Shown: positions 45,852-57,420, numbered from the stretch's first letter. The stretch: DNA of 64,000 nucleotides from Ciborinia camelliae (GCA_025890175.1 JANPYM010000017.1:40040-104039), one strand, 5' to 3'. The notes: generated from the letters alone by a model not told the origin. Translations and numbers: made by a program.

Positions 45852-46462
45852 ATGTCTGAACCCAAAACACTTACCCAAAATGATTATCCATCACAAGGGT
45901 TCGATATGCTGAATAGTTCTAATGGGCAGTCACGAAATATTTTGAATGCCATGGACGCAGAATCGTAACTTAATCCACACTCTCCTCCTCCAGCAACCGA
46001 GACTACCATTCCGACTTTGCCTGCGATACAAACTATGAGCGACGAAACTTATCTAACTCGCCTACGTTATAGATTTATCAAATCTGAAGTCAAGCGTCGC
46101 CAAGATCCAGTCTCGACCGGAGTATTCAAAGATAATATGAAAGTGACCCGCAAAACATGCAGATTGAACAGCTCATGCTTGAATTAATCGCCAAAAATTG
46201 GGCAGTATCGGCACATTGGAGGAGAAGGGTTAGTGCTATGCATCGGTGCCACGTCACTGAAGGGCTTAAAAGTGATAAGCTGTTCACTAAGTTGAAGAAA
46301 GATGTGGTAAATTTACTAAAGGGTATGGAGCATATGAAAGAATACTGGGAGAGCAGCGCAAAAGAGATCGAAGTTTCAGACAAGGACTTGAAGGAGGTTA
46401 ATAAAAGGAAAGACGAAATGTTGGAGAAGTTGGAAGATATTAAGAAGGAGGGTTGTCATTGA
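45852..46462 (+). pseudogene. Broken small helical gene (premature stop and frame break)
   Basis: An ATG at 45852 begins MSEPKTLTQNDYPSQGF and runs 38 codons to a TAA at about 45966. The same frame continues protein-like (TETTIPTLPAIQTMSDETYL and on) until about 46137, where the natural continuation shifts by one base and then reads YESDPQNMQIEQLMLELIA to a stop at 46462. The last part alone is an intact 101-codon ORF from ATG 46157, with a helical charged C-terminus. The TAA could be removed only by a 29-base intron, too short for this organism. I read it as a decaying gene; a functional 101-aa protein remains possible. Confidence 0.45.
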
Positions 46463-46486
46463 AAAAGGGCGGGGGTAGGAGGATAA

Positions 46487-46940
46487 GAGGGTAGAATGGT
46501 AGAATAAGAAAGATAGGGCTTAAAGCTTTATCTTCATCTTTCTTATTCTACCATTCTACTCTTCTACCTCCCTGCCCTTCCTGCCATTCTACCCTTCTAC
46601 CCTTCTACCCTTCTACCCTTCTACCCTTCTACCCTTCTACCCTTCTACCCTTCTACCCTTCTACCCTTCTACCCTTCTACCCTTCTACCCTTCTACCCTT
46701 CTACCCTTCTACCCTTCTACCCTTCTACCCTTCTACCCTTCTACCCTTCTACCCTTCTACCCTTCTACCCTTCTACCCTTCTACCCTTCTACCCTTCTAC
46801 CCTTCCTATTCTCCTCCTCTCCTGCCCTTCCTGCCCTTCCTGCTCTCTTACTAGCTTCTCCCACCAGATTCAGTAGTAGCTTTTCCCATCCTATTCGGAT
46901 GGGAAACGCTAGTAAGAGGGCGGGAAGGTTGGTACAAGCT
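46487..46940. repeat. Foldback element with CTACCCTTCT minisatellite
   Basis: An initial hairpin (about 46490-46564, AGGGTAGAATGGTAGAATAA pairing with its reverse complement around AGGGCTTAAAGCTTT) leads into about 22 copies of CTACCCTTCT (46580-46804), then a CCTATTCGGATGGGAAACGC segment followed by purine-rich sequence. The same landmarks recur at 48060-48370 in a different order. Confidence 0.75.
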
Positions 46941-48050
46941 TTAGCTGTACATCTTTTATTTTAGGGCCGAATCGGTTGTATAATTAAATATTCATTTAAA
47001 CTGAGGCCCGTTGTCAGGAACCAATATGGCAGGTACGACTAGAGCTTCCGGTGGGCCTATATAAAGCTCAAGATCATAGTTTTAATAATAATCAACCTCT
47101 CTACCCCTACATCAAGAAACATCCCCTCACCGTGTTAGTGACGCCGGGCATCATTTTATCACATACCAAATTAGTTGGTTAGTGCAAGGGCTTTTGATTT
47201 AAAACTGTAGGAGTGAATTATTAGTACTTTACAATATAATATTAAATAAGCCACTCTCTATCAGTTAGCAAAGTCTCCCCAACCTTTGAATCTATGGTTC
47301 AGTGGTTAGGGAACCCGACTCTGTTAATTACAACACGGACTTATTGAAAAGTGAGGGTGTTGGGACCAATGATGATTATGTCCATCCATCATACCCGGAT
47401 CTACTCAGATGGCCGCACTAGTTCACTCGCGGTGTTCTCTGATTTAGATAGAGGAAGCATGTTGATGCGAGATTTAGGTTTTGCTGTTTTGCTTCTTCAA
47501 CTGAGAATGGTGGTGGTGGTTCTTGTTGATTCTCGTTTCTTTTTGTGGGACTCGAGTGAATATCATTATTGTCGGTTCCCAATTTTCTAGCCGGTGGATG
47601 TGGTGGAAACCTACAAAGCTTCTTTCTTGATTGGTAAGAAGGATAAAATACAGTTGATTAATTGCTAACGAAATAGGGGTTACATGATTGAAATTGCCCA
47701 TTAGTGGGTGATAGATATGGTTTGTGATTTGGGGCAGGTGTGCTTGCAAAATGCTTTGGTGGTGGTAGGCTTGCTAGATAGACAACAACATGTAACCTCA
47801 CATTTGATCATCATCAAAGATGACCTCGACCAGAAGCCATGACCCATCTGTGACTGTTGAGGCTAAGAGATATTGGCAAAGTGGTCTTTTTTATTCAAGC
47901 TGGTTAAGCAATAAACTCACGCTTTCAAAACGCTAAAAATATACAGACGTAAACTACCTACACAAACGTAAGCTTAATTATAAAATCGATTTCGGTTGAA
48001 GGGATTCAATCTGCAATAAAATAGTGTTCTTCATTTAATTCCTTTTTACT
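46941..48050. other. Spacer between the two foldback repeats
   Basis: About 1.1 kb with no credible gene. ORFs of 79-91 codons at 47351 (+) and 47474 (-) overlap each other and neither is supported. A sequence near 47289 (TATGGTTCAGTGGTTAGGG) recalls a tRNA A-box but no B-box follows. Confidence 0.4.
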
Positions 48051-48057
48051 TTTTTTT

Positions 48058-48375
48058 ATTCTTCTACCCTGCTACTCTCCTACCCCTACTCTCCTGCTTA
48101 TTCGAGTTGTTCGAGGACCTATTCGGTTTGGAAAAGCTAGTCAGGAAAGTAGAAGGGTAGAAGGGTATAAAGGAATGGCAGAAAGGGCAGAAAGGGCAGG
48201 AAGGACAGGAAGGACAGGAAGGGCAGAGGTAGGAGCGTAGGAGGAGAGGCTAGAAGGGTAGGAGGGCAGGGGGTAAAAGGGAAGGAAAGCAGGAGAGTAG
48301 GAAGGGTAGGGCTTAAAGCTTTTTGTATATATTTCATTTTCAACCCGAATTAGTTCTATATTTAAGATTTTCAAT
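48058..48375. repeat. Second polypyrimidine/polypurine foldback repeat
   Basis: A C/T-rich stretch (48058-48100) is followed by CCTATTCGGTTTGGAAAAGC and then a purine-rich array (AGGGTAGAAGG, GAAAGGGCAG) to AGGGCTTAAAGCTTTT at about 48308. Minus-strand Pro/Leu-rich ORFs arise from the array and are spurious. Confidence 0.7.
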
Positions 48376-48576
48376 GAAACTCACGTCCGCCTAGCCCACA
48401 CCCGCATATTTTTAGAGTTTGGGGAGCATGAGTTTATTACTTTCCTTCAAGCTGCGTGGAATCTTTCCAGGCGCCAATCGCTCAACATTCCAAACTTCTT
48501 TCCATAGCCATATCAATCTTAAAATTCCATTATAACGAAATCGTAACACGTTACCAAGTATCAAAATCATCATAAA

Positions 48577-49335
48577 ATGTCTCAAACAACACCCAACGAC
48601 CCAACAAATCCTCTCCACCAGTCCCAAACACCACCGGTCAATATAATCACACTACCCGTCATTGGAAACGTACCACCCGTCATTGGAAACGCACCACCCA
48701 TCAATGGAAACGGAAACGCACCACCCGTCAACGGAAACGGAAACGCACCACCCCTCAACGGAAACGGAAACGCAGCACCCATCAATGGAAACGGAAACGC
48801 AGCACCCATCAATGGAAACGGAAACGCAGCACCCGTCAACGGAAACGGAAACGCAGCACCCGCCAATGGAAACCATCTCCCCGTCCAGCCTCCAGCACCG
48901 CGCAGCAACGACAACATCCTCCTCCACCGCCCAAGCCATTTTCCCTTCGATGTCCACAGTCAACGGATATTTATCCGCAACCCGCGCATTCTCCCGCGCG
49001 AGCTCCACCTCAATCAATACGGTCGGCCTGAGGTAATGCACGAGCCAGGCGAGTACCCCACCAACCAAGAGATGGAGCGATGGAAAGCGGACGTCATCGA
49101 TCAGATCCAGCTCGTCACACGGTTCATTCAAGCGGGCCTTGAACCGGGTCGTTATGTCGAAGAGTACATTGAGGAGTTTTTGGGATGGAGGAACACTCTT
49201 TGTATCGAGTTGGAACGGGTGGTGGAGTTGATTGAATATCTGGAAGATGTTCTTCTTATAGAAGAAGGTCCGCTTACAGAAGCTGAGATAGAAGATTTGC
49301 AGGTAGAGGGCTCTGGGATGGATGGACCCCAGTAG
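48577..49335 (+). CDS. Repeat-containing protein with C-terminal W-motif helical domain (252 aa)
   Basis: ATG at 48577, 252 residues, no intron. The N-terminal 100 residues hold about eight repeats built on INGNGNAAP, encoded by a 27-base DNA repeat. After a Pro-rich linker and a globular middle, the C-terminal region has a WKADVIDQIQLVTRFIQ helix and YIEEFLGWRNTLCIELERVV, the same layout as the small minus-strand proteins at 28287 (CIEEWLRQLNGWTNEL) and 25834. I propose it is a longer, repeat-fused member of that family. There is no signal peptide or known enzymatic domain. Confidence 0.65.
   Translation: MSQTTPNDPTNPLHQSQTPPVNIITLPVIGNVPPVIGNAPPINGNGNAPPVNGNGNAPPLNGNGNAAPINGNGNAAPINGNGNAAPVNGNGNAAPANGNHLPVQPPAPRSNDNILLHRPSHFPFDVHSQRIFIRNPRILPRELHLNQYGRPEVMHEPGEYPTNQEMERWKADVIDQIQLVTRFIQAGLEPGRYVEEYIEEFLGWRNTLCIELERVVELIEYLEDVLLIEEGPLTEAEIEDLQVEGSGMDGPQ
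48690..48865. repeat. 27-base coding minisatellite
   Basis: Tandem units of ATCAATGGAAACGGAAACGC plus GCAGCACCC keep frame in the 252-residue protein and also give open frames on the minus strand. Units vary mainly at the first codon (ATC, GTC, CTC). Confidence 0.85.
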
Positions 49336-49830
49336 AACAGTGAAGTTGATGGTTACAGTACTCCCGGTGTAAATCGGGATTGAGCTGACTCGCTTCGCTT
49401 CGCTTTATCGTACTTTTGATGCGTTAGAACGGGTAGAAGATTGAAAAGAATATCTGCAGGACTTCTTTAAGATGAGAGACTTTGAGAGGGAATGTGTGGA
49501 GAGCAAGTGAGAGACAGTCACCACACTGTGATTCTGTAACTTTCATGCTTCTTGTTGGAGTTTGAAGTTAAACTGGGATGGGACTTGTATTCGTTAACTT
49601 TGAAATGCATGTACTTCAAGGAATAAATAGTCTTCTCCTCGACTCTTTTGGTGGTGATATGAAGAAGCTAGTGATATTTATGTTACACCGGCTCATGACT
49701 AAAGTCTCATACCACAAGAAGCTTACGAAAACAAAGAAAGAAAACTCGAAAGGGACAGACGCAGAAGACTCCACCCATAAAAATAGACTTCCCCTTTTCA
49801 AAGTTCTCATCCCCAGAGTTCCCACCCAAG
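49336..49830. other. Spacer between convergent genes
   Basis: The plus-strand repeat gene and the minus-strand oxidoreductase converge here, so both 3' ends fall in this stretch. No gene supported. Confidence 0.4.
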
Positions 49831-50963
49831 TTAGATTTCTGAGACCGTGAGCACAGCCTTTCCGAAATTCCTACCTTCCAACATCCCCACAAATCCATCT
49901 GCAGACCTCTCAATTCCTTTCGTGACATTCATTTTCACTGTTATCTCCTCATTCTTGATCCACTGGGACATATTCTTCATCCATTCTTCTTTATACTTGG
50001 GTCCCATATCGGGATCGGAGACAATGAAGCCACGAATGCGGAGGCGTTTGGAGACGACTAGTCCCATGTTCTTGATGCCATATTGTTCGGATGGAGGGAG
50101 CGAAGTCTGCGATATGCTACCGCATGATACTGTGATTTGTTAGTATAATCCTTTATCATAGTTAGTATATAAAACATACTGATCCTCCCTCCAGTTTTCA
50201 TAGCTCCCAGCGCAGCATCTAAAGTTTCACCCCCGACATTATCATAATAAACGTCCACACCTTCTAACCCCAGCTTCTTCAAACTGTTCTTCAATCCTTC
50301 CGCTGGACTATCTTTCTTATAATTAAATCCCCCGTCAAACTTTAATTGATCAATAATAAAGTCGAGCTTCACATCAGTCCCAACACTTCCAATAACAATC
50401 ATTCCCTCTCTTTTAGCCAACTGTCCAACGATTTGTCCTACGGCACCAGAAGCCGCACTAATAAATATCACCTCATTAAATTTAGGGCGGCCAATCTCAT
50501 AAAGTGAGGAGTAGGCAGTCAAGCCACTCATACCCAACGCACCCAGAAACAATTTAGGATCCAAGTCTTGTGGATTTTCCAACGTATCAAACCCCCCTTG
50601 ATCAAGACTCTTCATCGCTTTCTCCTTATCCACAAGCACGTAGTGTGAAAAGTCTGTGTTCCCAACAATCACATCACCTGGCTTGAACCGCTCAATTGAA
50701 GACAAAACAACCGTGGAAATGGCATTATTATTAATAGGAGAACCAAGTGTGTAACTAGCAATATATGACGAGCTAACCTTGGGATCGCGCATTCGACCGC
50801 GTTGGTAAGGGTCATAGGATATATAATTTGTTTTCAGAAGGAGAGACTTATCTTCTGGGAGGACGGTGGTATCAATTTCGGCACCTTGGAGTTTGAGGTG
50901 TTCGCCTGGGATAGGAAGGCCGGTGGGATAGGCGGCGAGGATTAAAGAAATGTTTGGGGCCAT
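49831..50963 (-). CDS. NADP-dependent MDR-type oxidoreductase (PTGR/leukotriene B4 dehydrogenase-like)
   Basis: The coding region is complement(50180-50963, 49831-50129), intron 50130-50179, giving 360 residues from ATG 50963 (MAPNISLIL). The frame is open 43 codons further upstream, but those codons look unlike the family. It is a zinc-free medium-chain dehydrogenase: an N-terminal GroES-like fold with YISYDPYQRGRM, the Rossmann dinucleotide motif ISAASGAVGQIVGQLAK (AASGAVG, as in PTGR enzymes), the YYDNVGGETLDAAL segment, then GSISQ and a conserved tail with KRLRIRGFIV and GKAVLTV. These enzymes reduce enone double bonds using NADPH in the cytosol; the substrate is unknown. All motifs are intact. 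Confidence 0.92.
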
Positions 50964-51862
50964 TCTATTGTATCTCAGCATGGATCGACGACGTTGGTTC
51001 AATTGAACGTCTCTGTATTGTTGGCAACTGTCAACGGGTTTGTAAGTAGAATAGTTGCGAGCCGGTTCGCCAAAAAGAGAGTCAAAAGACATCGGGAAGA
51101 GGTTACGCCTAAACTTAAACTTGATTTTATATGTGTAATCAAATTAAAAGGCGGGGTCATTTCATGCTTGGACCATGGACAGTGAGACAGCAGGATATCA
51201 CAAATCAACCCCCGTTATTGAATTATTCATCATTGCCTAGGATTAATGTGGAAGGTGTGAGCAGGACGTAGCCAATTCGGGTAGATTCAAGATGGTATAC
51301 TAATCAGGAAGAATTCCTCCATTCTAGATTTAGCTCTAGCTCTAGAACTAGAACCAGAATGCACGCACCGCATAAGATAGCTTACCTGCATTTATTTATT
51401 AAACTTGAAGACCTTGGGAGTCAGTGGTAGAATTTCTTGCTTCGCGGATGTTACCAATCCAGCCGATGAGGGGTTGACGTTAGATATGTGGTAGTCAACC
51501 TCGGTTGGGTAAATGTAGAATAATCATCATCACGTGATATAAATGTCTCAGTTTCTTGGAATCCTTGGAACCCTTGGAGTTTTGAGGACATGGAGATGAA
51601 ATTCATAGGAGCAAAATGGTATAACATCGTATCCACACAAATTCGAGGTTATAACAATCAGCCCAGCCACCTATATGTAGGATAATCAGTAATCACGCAA
51701 AAGAAAAATGCCCGCGGGAACTATTTTAACTTGCCACCATGCTCAGGAATGCAAAATTGTGTACTGATCAATTAACCTTTAAAACTTTACATCATTTATT
51801 GTTACACCTCTCACCATCATCTCCTCGCATCCATCTTCTTCCTTATACTCCCAATATCTATT
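50964..51862. promoter_or_regulatory. Shared divergent promoter region
   Basis: The oxidoreductase (-) and the DUF302-like gene (+) are divergently arranged about 900 bases apart. CTAGCTCTAGCTCTAGAACTAG-type direct words lie near 51331-51355. No credible gene between them. Confidence 0.35.
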
Positions 51863-52532
51863 ATGGCTCATAACAACATAACATCCTTTACTTACTCGGT
51901 GACTCGAAGGACTTCCCATACGTCCCTGCCATTCGAAACTGTAATATCCAATCTCTACCGCTCGATTGGGCAATCCACCGCTTTGAAATGGCCGTCCATC
52001 GCCGCAAACATCACGTCGTATGATGAAACCTCCAAGGAACAATTCATCAAAGAAGTCGAGGCGGCGGTTGGACCCGAGGGATTCATGAATTTTGGTGTAT
52101 GTTTGCCCCAACCATCTCCATCTGCTTCTGATAGCTTGGCTCGGCAAGATATAATCCCAGAAGTATTGATAAGAGTGAGAAAAGGAATGAGAGATTGACA
52201 ATAAGAAGGAATTAAACCACGGCTACTGGCTTCCACTATTCAACATCGACTCTGATCCGCAACTTGGACTTAGACGTATTTTACTCGGCAACCCACTAAT
52301 AGCCATTACCATGCTTTCTCAATCCATCAAATCTCTCAATGCAGGGCTTTTCGTACCCGTGGAGATTCTGATTCGTGAGTTACCAGACGGAGAAGGAACG
52401 GAAATTGTATGGCAAGTCCCTAGTACCATGATTGCTGCCGTAGACGAAGGCAATAAGGGGTTGTTAGCTGCGGCAAAGGTTTTAGATACGAAGTTGGAAG
52501 GGTTGGTGAATGTTATCAGCGGTAGTGCCTAA
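51863..52532 (+). CDS. DUF302-like protein (185 aa)
   Basis: The coding region is join(51863-52096, 52209-52532), intron 52097-52208 (GTATGT donor), giving 185 residues. Splicing creates FGELNHGYWLPLF, followed by RRILLGNPLIAITML, LFVPVEILIREL and a C-terminal helix; this sequence of blocks is that of the DUF302 fold. Bacterial DUF302 proteins are small single-domain proteins of unclear role, and the fungal versions are also uncharacterised. An uninterrupted 111-codon ORF from the same ATG reads through the intron and lacks the conserved second half, so the spliced form is preferred. Confidence 0.85.
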
Positions 52533-53062
52533 GAGACAGGGAGGGATGGTTGATATGATTGATGAATATGGGCCAATATAAGAGATTGTATAGTGTGAAA
52601 TAAAATTCCAACCGTCAGAAAGTTGAAGCCTACTCGGATAGCCCATTTACCTGCACCAAGGATATATCCATGAGACGGGGATTTTCCGAAGTAAATAATG
52701 AGGATAGGACACTGGACCAATCGGTTTTCTCTAAATCATATATACGCAGCGTAATCCATAAGACTAAAACCAGAGGCGCTTGAAATTATTTTCATTCACA
52801 TTTCGTTACGCTTAATGACCTCAACCTGCCACAATTCTGGGACCAGGTTAAAAAAGTTGAATCTAGATATACATACACCAATCCCAGCTATGCAAACGAG
52901 TCCAGTATGAAGTCCGGGTGTCCTACACGAAATTAAAGGTAGGAGAATACATGCGACCAAAGCCTTCTCGTGGCTGGACGGATAGAGTAGAGTTTGTGTA
53001 GTTTTGTTGGAGGGGTCGACCAACGTAAGGTATTATTTTCATTGCGGGGTAGAGTCGAGGTA
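52533..53062. other. Spacer between convergent genes
   Basis: The 3' ends of the DUF302-like gene and of Tim17 converge here. Minus-strand ORFs of 63-75 codons are without support. Confidence 0.4.
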
Positions 53063-53796
53063 TTATGCGACAGCTGGGAAACCAGTTTGACCGGACTCGG
53101 ATGGCGGAGGTGGGGGAGGTAGCTATTTGAAAGTTAGATTGGGAGGGGCGGAGATTAGAGAAGGGAATGCATACCTCTAATTTAGTATTCCCTGCCATCA
53201 TTCTTTGGAACCCAATTCCAACACCTTCGATGACACCCAAAAGAACCGCACAACCTATCGCCGAGTTTCTTGCTGCTTTTGCACCACCACGAATAGCCAA
53301 AGCACCACCAGTAAAGAATCCTGCAATAACTAATCTTGTGTCAGTATATCTTTTCGCTGATAAGAGATCTGCCAGCTCGCAACTCAACAAGTTGTAAATT
53401 TCGATTGAAGAACATACTAGCATTATAAGGATCCTCCTTCTTCCTCAACCCTTTGACAGCACAATCGAACGTCGAGAAAAGTCCACCCCAAACACCAAAG
53501 TTTCCTCCGAGTACAGGAGCTCGTGCCTTGATGGCTGTGAGTGCGCCGATCCTTCTTTCACCGTAAGGTGAGTTTCGAAAGCCTTTAACACCGTGCCATA
53601 CTGCTCCTCCAATTGCCTATAGAAAAATATTGTCAGCATTCCCCTCATATGAACTTTGGACTTGAAGACTTCGCGGGAACTCTATCCATTCTCCAACAGA
53701 GTCAAAGTAAATCTTGCGATCACGTACCCCCATACAAAAGGCTCCTCCAAAATCGTTCAATGCCACCCAAGGACATGGATCTCGTGTGTGATCCAT
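53063..53796 (-). CDS. TIM17: Mitochondrial inner-membrane translocase subunit Tim17
   Basis: The coding region is complement(53728-53796, 53418-53616, 53175-53329, 53063-53122), four exons with introns 53617-53727, 53330-53417 and 53123-53174, giving 160 residues, the usual Tim17 length. It begins [10 protein letters not shown] and has [47 protein letters not shown] and [20 protein letters not shown], closing with a Pro-rich tail. Tim17 is a four-helix core subunit of the TIM23 complex, which imports presequence proteins across the inner membrane and is essential in yeast. It is fully conserved here and gives a reliable anchor for the organism's splice rules. Confidence 0.97.
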
Positions 53797-55046
53797 TTCG
53801 TATGATTTTGCAACCGGCTTTTCTCTTTTGTCTTCCTCTTCGATGTCCCAACTATGAAAACCTCGATATCCTAAAGTTGTCGCAGATAAAGGGTAGGTTC
53901 AAGAGACTGGCAATGATATATTATAGGAACGTCTGCGACGAAATGGACGTCTAAGTGGTATTTATTCTGGTTGCTTGATATTCGACACTTTTTTTAATGG
54001 ATGGCGATATGATGATGGTTACTAAAATTCCTAGTGTTGAAAATGAATCGGTGTCGGTGGAACGTTATTCCGAAACACGTGCCTTCTCACGCTTTTGTTT
54101 TTTATCAAGTTTTCAAGTGTTGCGATTTACAACTTATGGTGTCTGATATATTGCTACATGCACCATGGAATGATCTGGATGCTCTTGATATCTTCATAAA
54201 ATCAAAGCTTTAGTTCAGACTTATATTTCAATACCGAATACCAAACTTTAAACGCGAAACTAAGGTTCCACTTTGATAAGTTGCTCGATCATGGGTTACT
54301 TCAATTCCATTACAAAATGAACTCTTACCAGATGTCGAATCTCTCTCTGTATTAGGCGCTTTCATCTTACTATCAGTCGGAAGCACAACAGGTTATGGTC
54401 TTTCGGCCTTTTGAAGGAACAAAGCCTCCAAGTGGTAGTTGCTAGAAGAATGTTGCTGGGCATGATCAAACAAGTCACTAGATTTTGAGGTGCCAAAGCC
54501 AACTGCCATAGGATAATGACCCTATTTCTGTGGTATTTCTATCTCTTGCTTCCATGGTTTGGACAAACCCAAAGGCTACATTGCAACATAAAGAGGTTAT
54601 CCAATCATGTTATCTGGCTGGCAAGTGTCTTCTCTTACGATTTTCTACTCTCCTCCCTCTCCTAGATGTGAAAGAATTGTAGTACAGAGATACAAAGATA
54701 ACAGTGGTGGTAACAAAGTGTTCAAAGCTACTGGAGGTTTTTCTTGCATGTTGTGGCAACCTGCACGATTGTCAGAGAAAGCCACTTGGATCAAAGTCGT
54801 GATAGATGTAAAAAGATTTCTTCAATCGCCTAGAAACGATAGCCCATGGCTTTGTACGTTGCTCCAATAAGGAGATTTGGGGTATATATCCTTCAGCTTT
54901 ACCCAGAGAAGAAGAATGGTTTCCTCCAACTTGCAGCAACTCTGGCATCCACAGAAAATTGATCAATTGGTCGGTTTTGGTAAATCTTCACTTAACACGA
55001 ATCCACCAGTTAGGCAAAACTCGGAGCGTGCCCATAACTTGCAGTC
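53797..55046. other. Spacer with an unsupported ORF
   Basis: The Tim17 promoter lies immediately right of 53796. An 87-codon plus-strand ORF at 54607-54870 (MLSGWQVSS...) shows no family match and may be part of the 55047 gene only if spliced. No other gene seen. Confidence 0.35.
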
Positions 55047-55772
55047 ATGGCGCAAAGCTCGGTATTCGGGCCAGCTAAGTTCGACGGAGTGGGCTCCAAC
55101 CAAGATTCCCAGCTCCCCGTGATCCCGATTAAGCTTCCACATGAAATCTGGCAAGGAAGGCAATCCAATGGTGTTGCTACAGGTGAAATTGCGACTTTGG
55201 TACCACCAGGTTCGCATTGGGTTAACAGGCTGGTCAGCGGGGCGATTGACATGATGGAAGAGAGCATCGAAAGATCTTTTACCAACGACAACAGCACTCG
55301 CCACACTGCAGTTTCGCTCAAGACAGACGGCCACGATGTAATATTTCAACATCTTGGCAACTTTGATAGTTCTGAAGAAGCCCTAGATCTTTCACTCGGA
55401 ACGGGTTGGGACCAGTTTCGTTCTATTTCACAAGATACAGTAACTTTGGGAACAACTCCTCGAAGTTTGCCTGTTCACGCCTTAGCGATGTTTACAGAGC
55501 GTCACCCAAATATCAGATATATTATCTATGCCATTTTCAAATTGGAACACACTTTGCCACCGAATACTACCAGGGTATCCCTTTTCCCGGCAACACCGGA
55601 TGAAACAGTTATGCTTATCATGAGTTGGTATTGTCCGGTGGATGATAAGGGAATGAATGAGGAAGTTTCGAATCTTATGGGTCAACCCATGGGCGTTGTC
55701 ATACCTGATGCAACCACGGCGTTCATTTCTAGGCCTTACAACACCTATATGGCCCGCGCAGAGCTAATTTGA
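55047..55772 (+). CDS. Hypothetical protein (241 aa)
   Basis: ATG at 55047, 241 residues in one exon. It has mixed alpha/beta composition without signal peptide or membrane segments: MAQSSVFGPAKFDGVGSN at the start, a helical SGAIDMMEESIERSF region, TERHPNIRYIIYAIFKLEHT and a conserved-looking IPDATTAFISRPYN end. I do not recognise a family. Normal codon mix and the length argue for a real gene; an upstream exon is possible because frames remain open for 100 codons before it. Confidence 0.55.
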   Translation: MAQSSVFGPAKFDGVGSNQDSQLPVIPIKLPHEIWQGRQSNGVATGEIATLVPPGSHWVNRLVSGAIDMMEESIERSFTNDNSTRHTAVSLKTDGHDVIFQHLGNFDSSEEALDLSLGTGWDQFRSISQDTVTLGTTPRSLPVHALAMFTERHPNIRYIIYAIFKLEHTLPPNTTRVSLFPATPDETVMLIMSWYCPVDDKGMNEEVSNLMGQPMGVVIPDATTAFISRPYNTYMARAELI

Positions 55773-57420
55773 TTGGGGTCACTTTCGATGGAGTGGTGGG
55801 TGATATTGATTCTCGATTCAAGCAACAGGACATAATTAGTTAACATTGAATGCGAACGAGTAGCATCAATGACACTGTTAACATAACCTGCTTGTGCTGC
55901 CTTGTGACTAAAGATGACTTGACTTAATAATTTTGATATCTTATCATCTGTGCAGAATTGTGCTTCAGCCTTCAGTGCTTCATTAACATATCATTTCCTT
56001 GCATCCCTTCATTGACAACTTATCAAGATAGATTTGTAAAGGTGCCTAGCCGAGACCTCACCACCCATTTCCCCTTTCCCTTATTACCTTCAAGGAAACT
56101 GTGATTGATACCTCGGGTCCCATCACGTCCTCACATACCTCAAAGATACCGAGTGCCAACCTTCTTTTACCGAGTGAGTGCCCCTATCTCCCGAAGTTGT
56201 TCCACGTCTCGTGGCGACACAAAAACAAAAAGGCAACCACACCCACAGCACCTTCCCCATCCATCAGACTTCCATCAACCTGCACTCCTACCTTCCTCGC
56301 ATACCCAAACCTAATGCAAAGAGGAACAAATAAAAGAATAAGTTGATCCCATCCAACAAATGCAGCAAACACTTGTGGTTTGCGAACGATGATTCCGAGG
56401 ACGCACGAAACCATCTTGCCGAGGAAAATTGTTCAAAAAAATGAGGGCATCAGGGGACATTGTGGGGAAAGAAAATTAAGACATGGCAGACGCAAAACAA
56501 AAATATAAGATCCGTGGGCAATGAGAATATACAAAGGCAAATTGGTTCAAAGTCCACTCGTCTAGTGGTACTAATGATTAAAAAAATAGAAGTCATTTAC
56601 TTGTAACAGAGTATTTGATTTGAATTCGCTAGCGGATAATGATAATCAAAACTAATAACTCCCGTGTTATGTCTCTGAATTTGAACCAATGGTGGGTAGC
56701 GGGGGGAGTGGGCACAATGACGTACACTGTTAAGGCCGCGGGGCCAGACAGTGGAACATTTTGTCCCCGCTACCCCTAGTTTCCCCAGATTCCCGTCGTG
56801 TTTTTGCCATGACCCTCTGCCACTAATAGCCAACAGCCCACATGATGTCTCTCTGAGAACCAGAACGCCCCACATATCTTGTTCTGCTCTGTTCTGTTAC
56901 TTCTTTCCGTGTTTGTCATAATTGACGAAGGGAGCATGGGAATCGCAAAATATATAGGGAATGTCACTTGGACATTAAATATCATATTTTCCCGATTTTT
57001 CTTTTTGGGTATGGAATTTGGGGGGGAGGGCTTTGTTTCTCTTGTTTGGATTTTTTGGGAATTTTTTCCATGTGTTTTGGGGAGGAGAGGGGGTTGTTGA
57101 GAGCTCTTGCCTTTTTCTGATGAGCTGCGTTTGTTTCATGAGGATGTGAGGATGTGGTTTGCTTGGACTCCTGTAGTACTAGTATTCGTAGTCTTGGATG
57201 GGCATTGCCTTGACCTGTTTTTCATAATAATAATCACTACAATTATCAGTACTCCTAAATACAGATTCAATTCCAAAGTAATGATGGCTTCTCCTCTTCT
57301 CCTTTTTGGCCAATCAATGAAGTCACATTACGGAGACTTATCTCATCATAATCACGAAATTATATTACACTACAAGATGAATAAGGTTATCCCGTATGCA
57401 TTCCCATTCCCATAATCCCC
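55773..57420. other. Spacer, no supported gene
   Basis: Several ORFs of 60-100 codons on both strands (56101, 56184, 56597, 57107) overlap and have no recognisable features. A sequence near 56558 (CGTCTAGTGGTACTAATGA) resembles a tRNA A-box but lacks a matching B-box and acceptor stem. Confidence 0.4.

Noticed and set aside
47280..47365. tRNA-like A-box (TATGGTTCAGTGGTTAGGG)
   Set aside because: No B-box (GGTTCRANTCC) at the right distance and no pairing acceptor stem.
48582..49131. Alternative repeat ORFs on both strands around the Asn-Gly repeat gene
   Set aside because: The 27-base repeat is a multiple of three and opens several frames; only the plus frame at 48577 continues into a non-repeat helical domain.
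50994..51092. 43-residue N-terminal extension of the oxidoreductase
   Set aside because: Open frame only; family members begin at the MAPNISLIL methionine, and the extension is not a clear targeting signal.
56555..56640. tRNA-like sequence CGTCTAGTGG
   Set aside because: The putative B-box is a poor match and arms do not pair.
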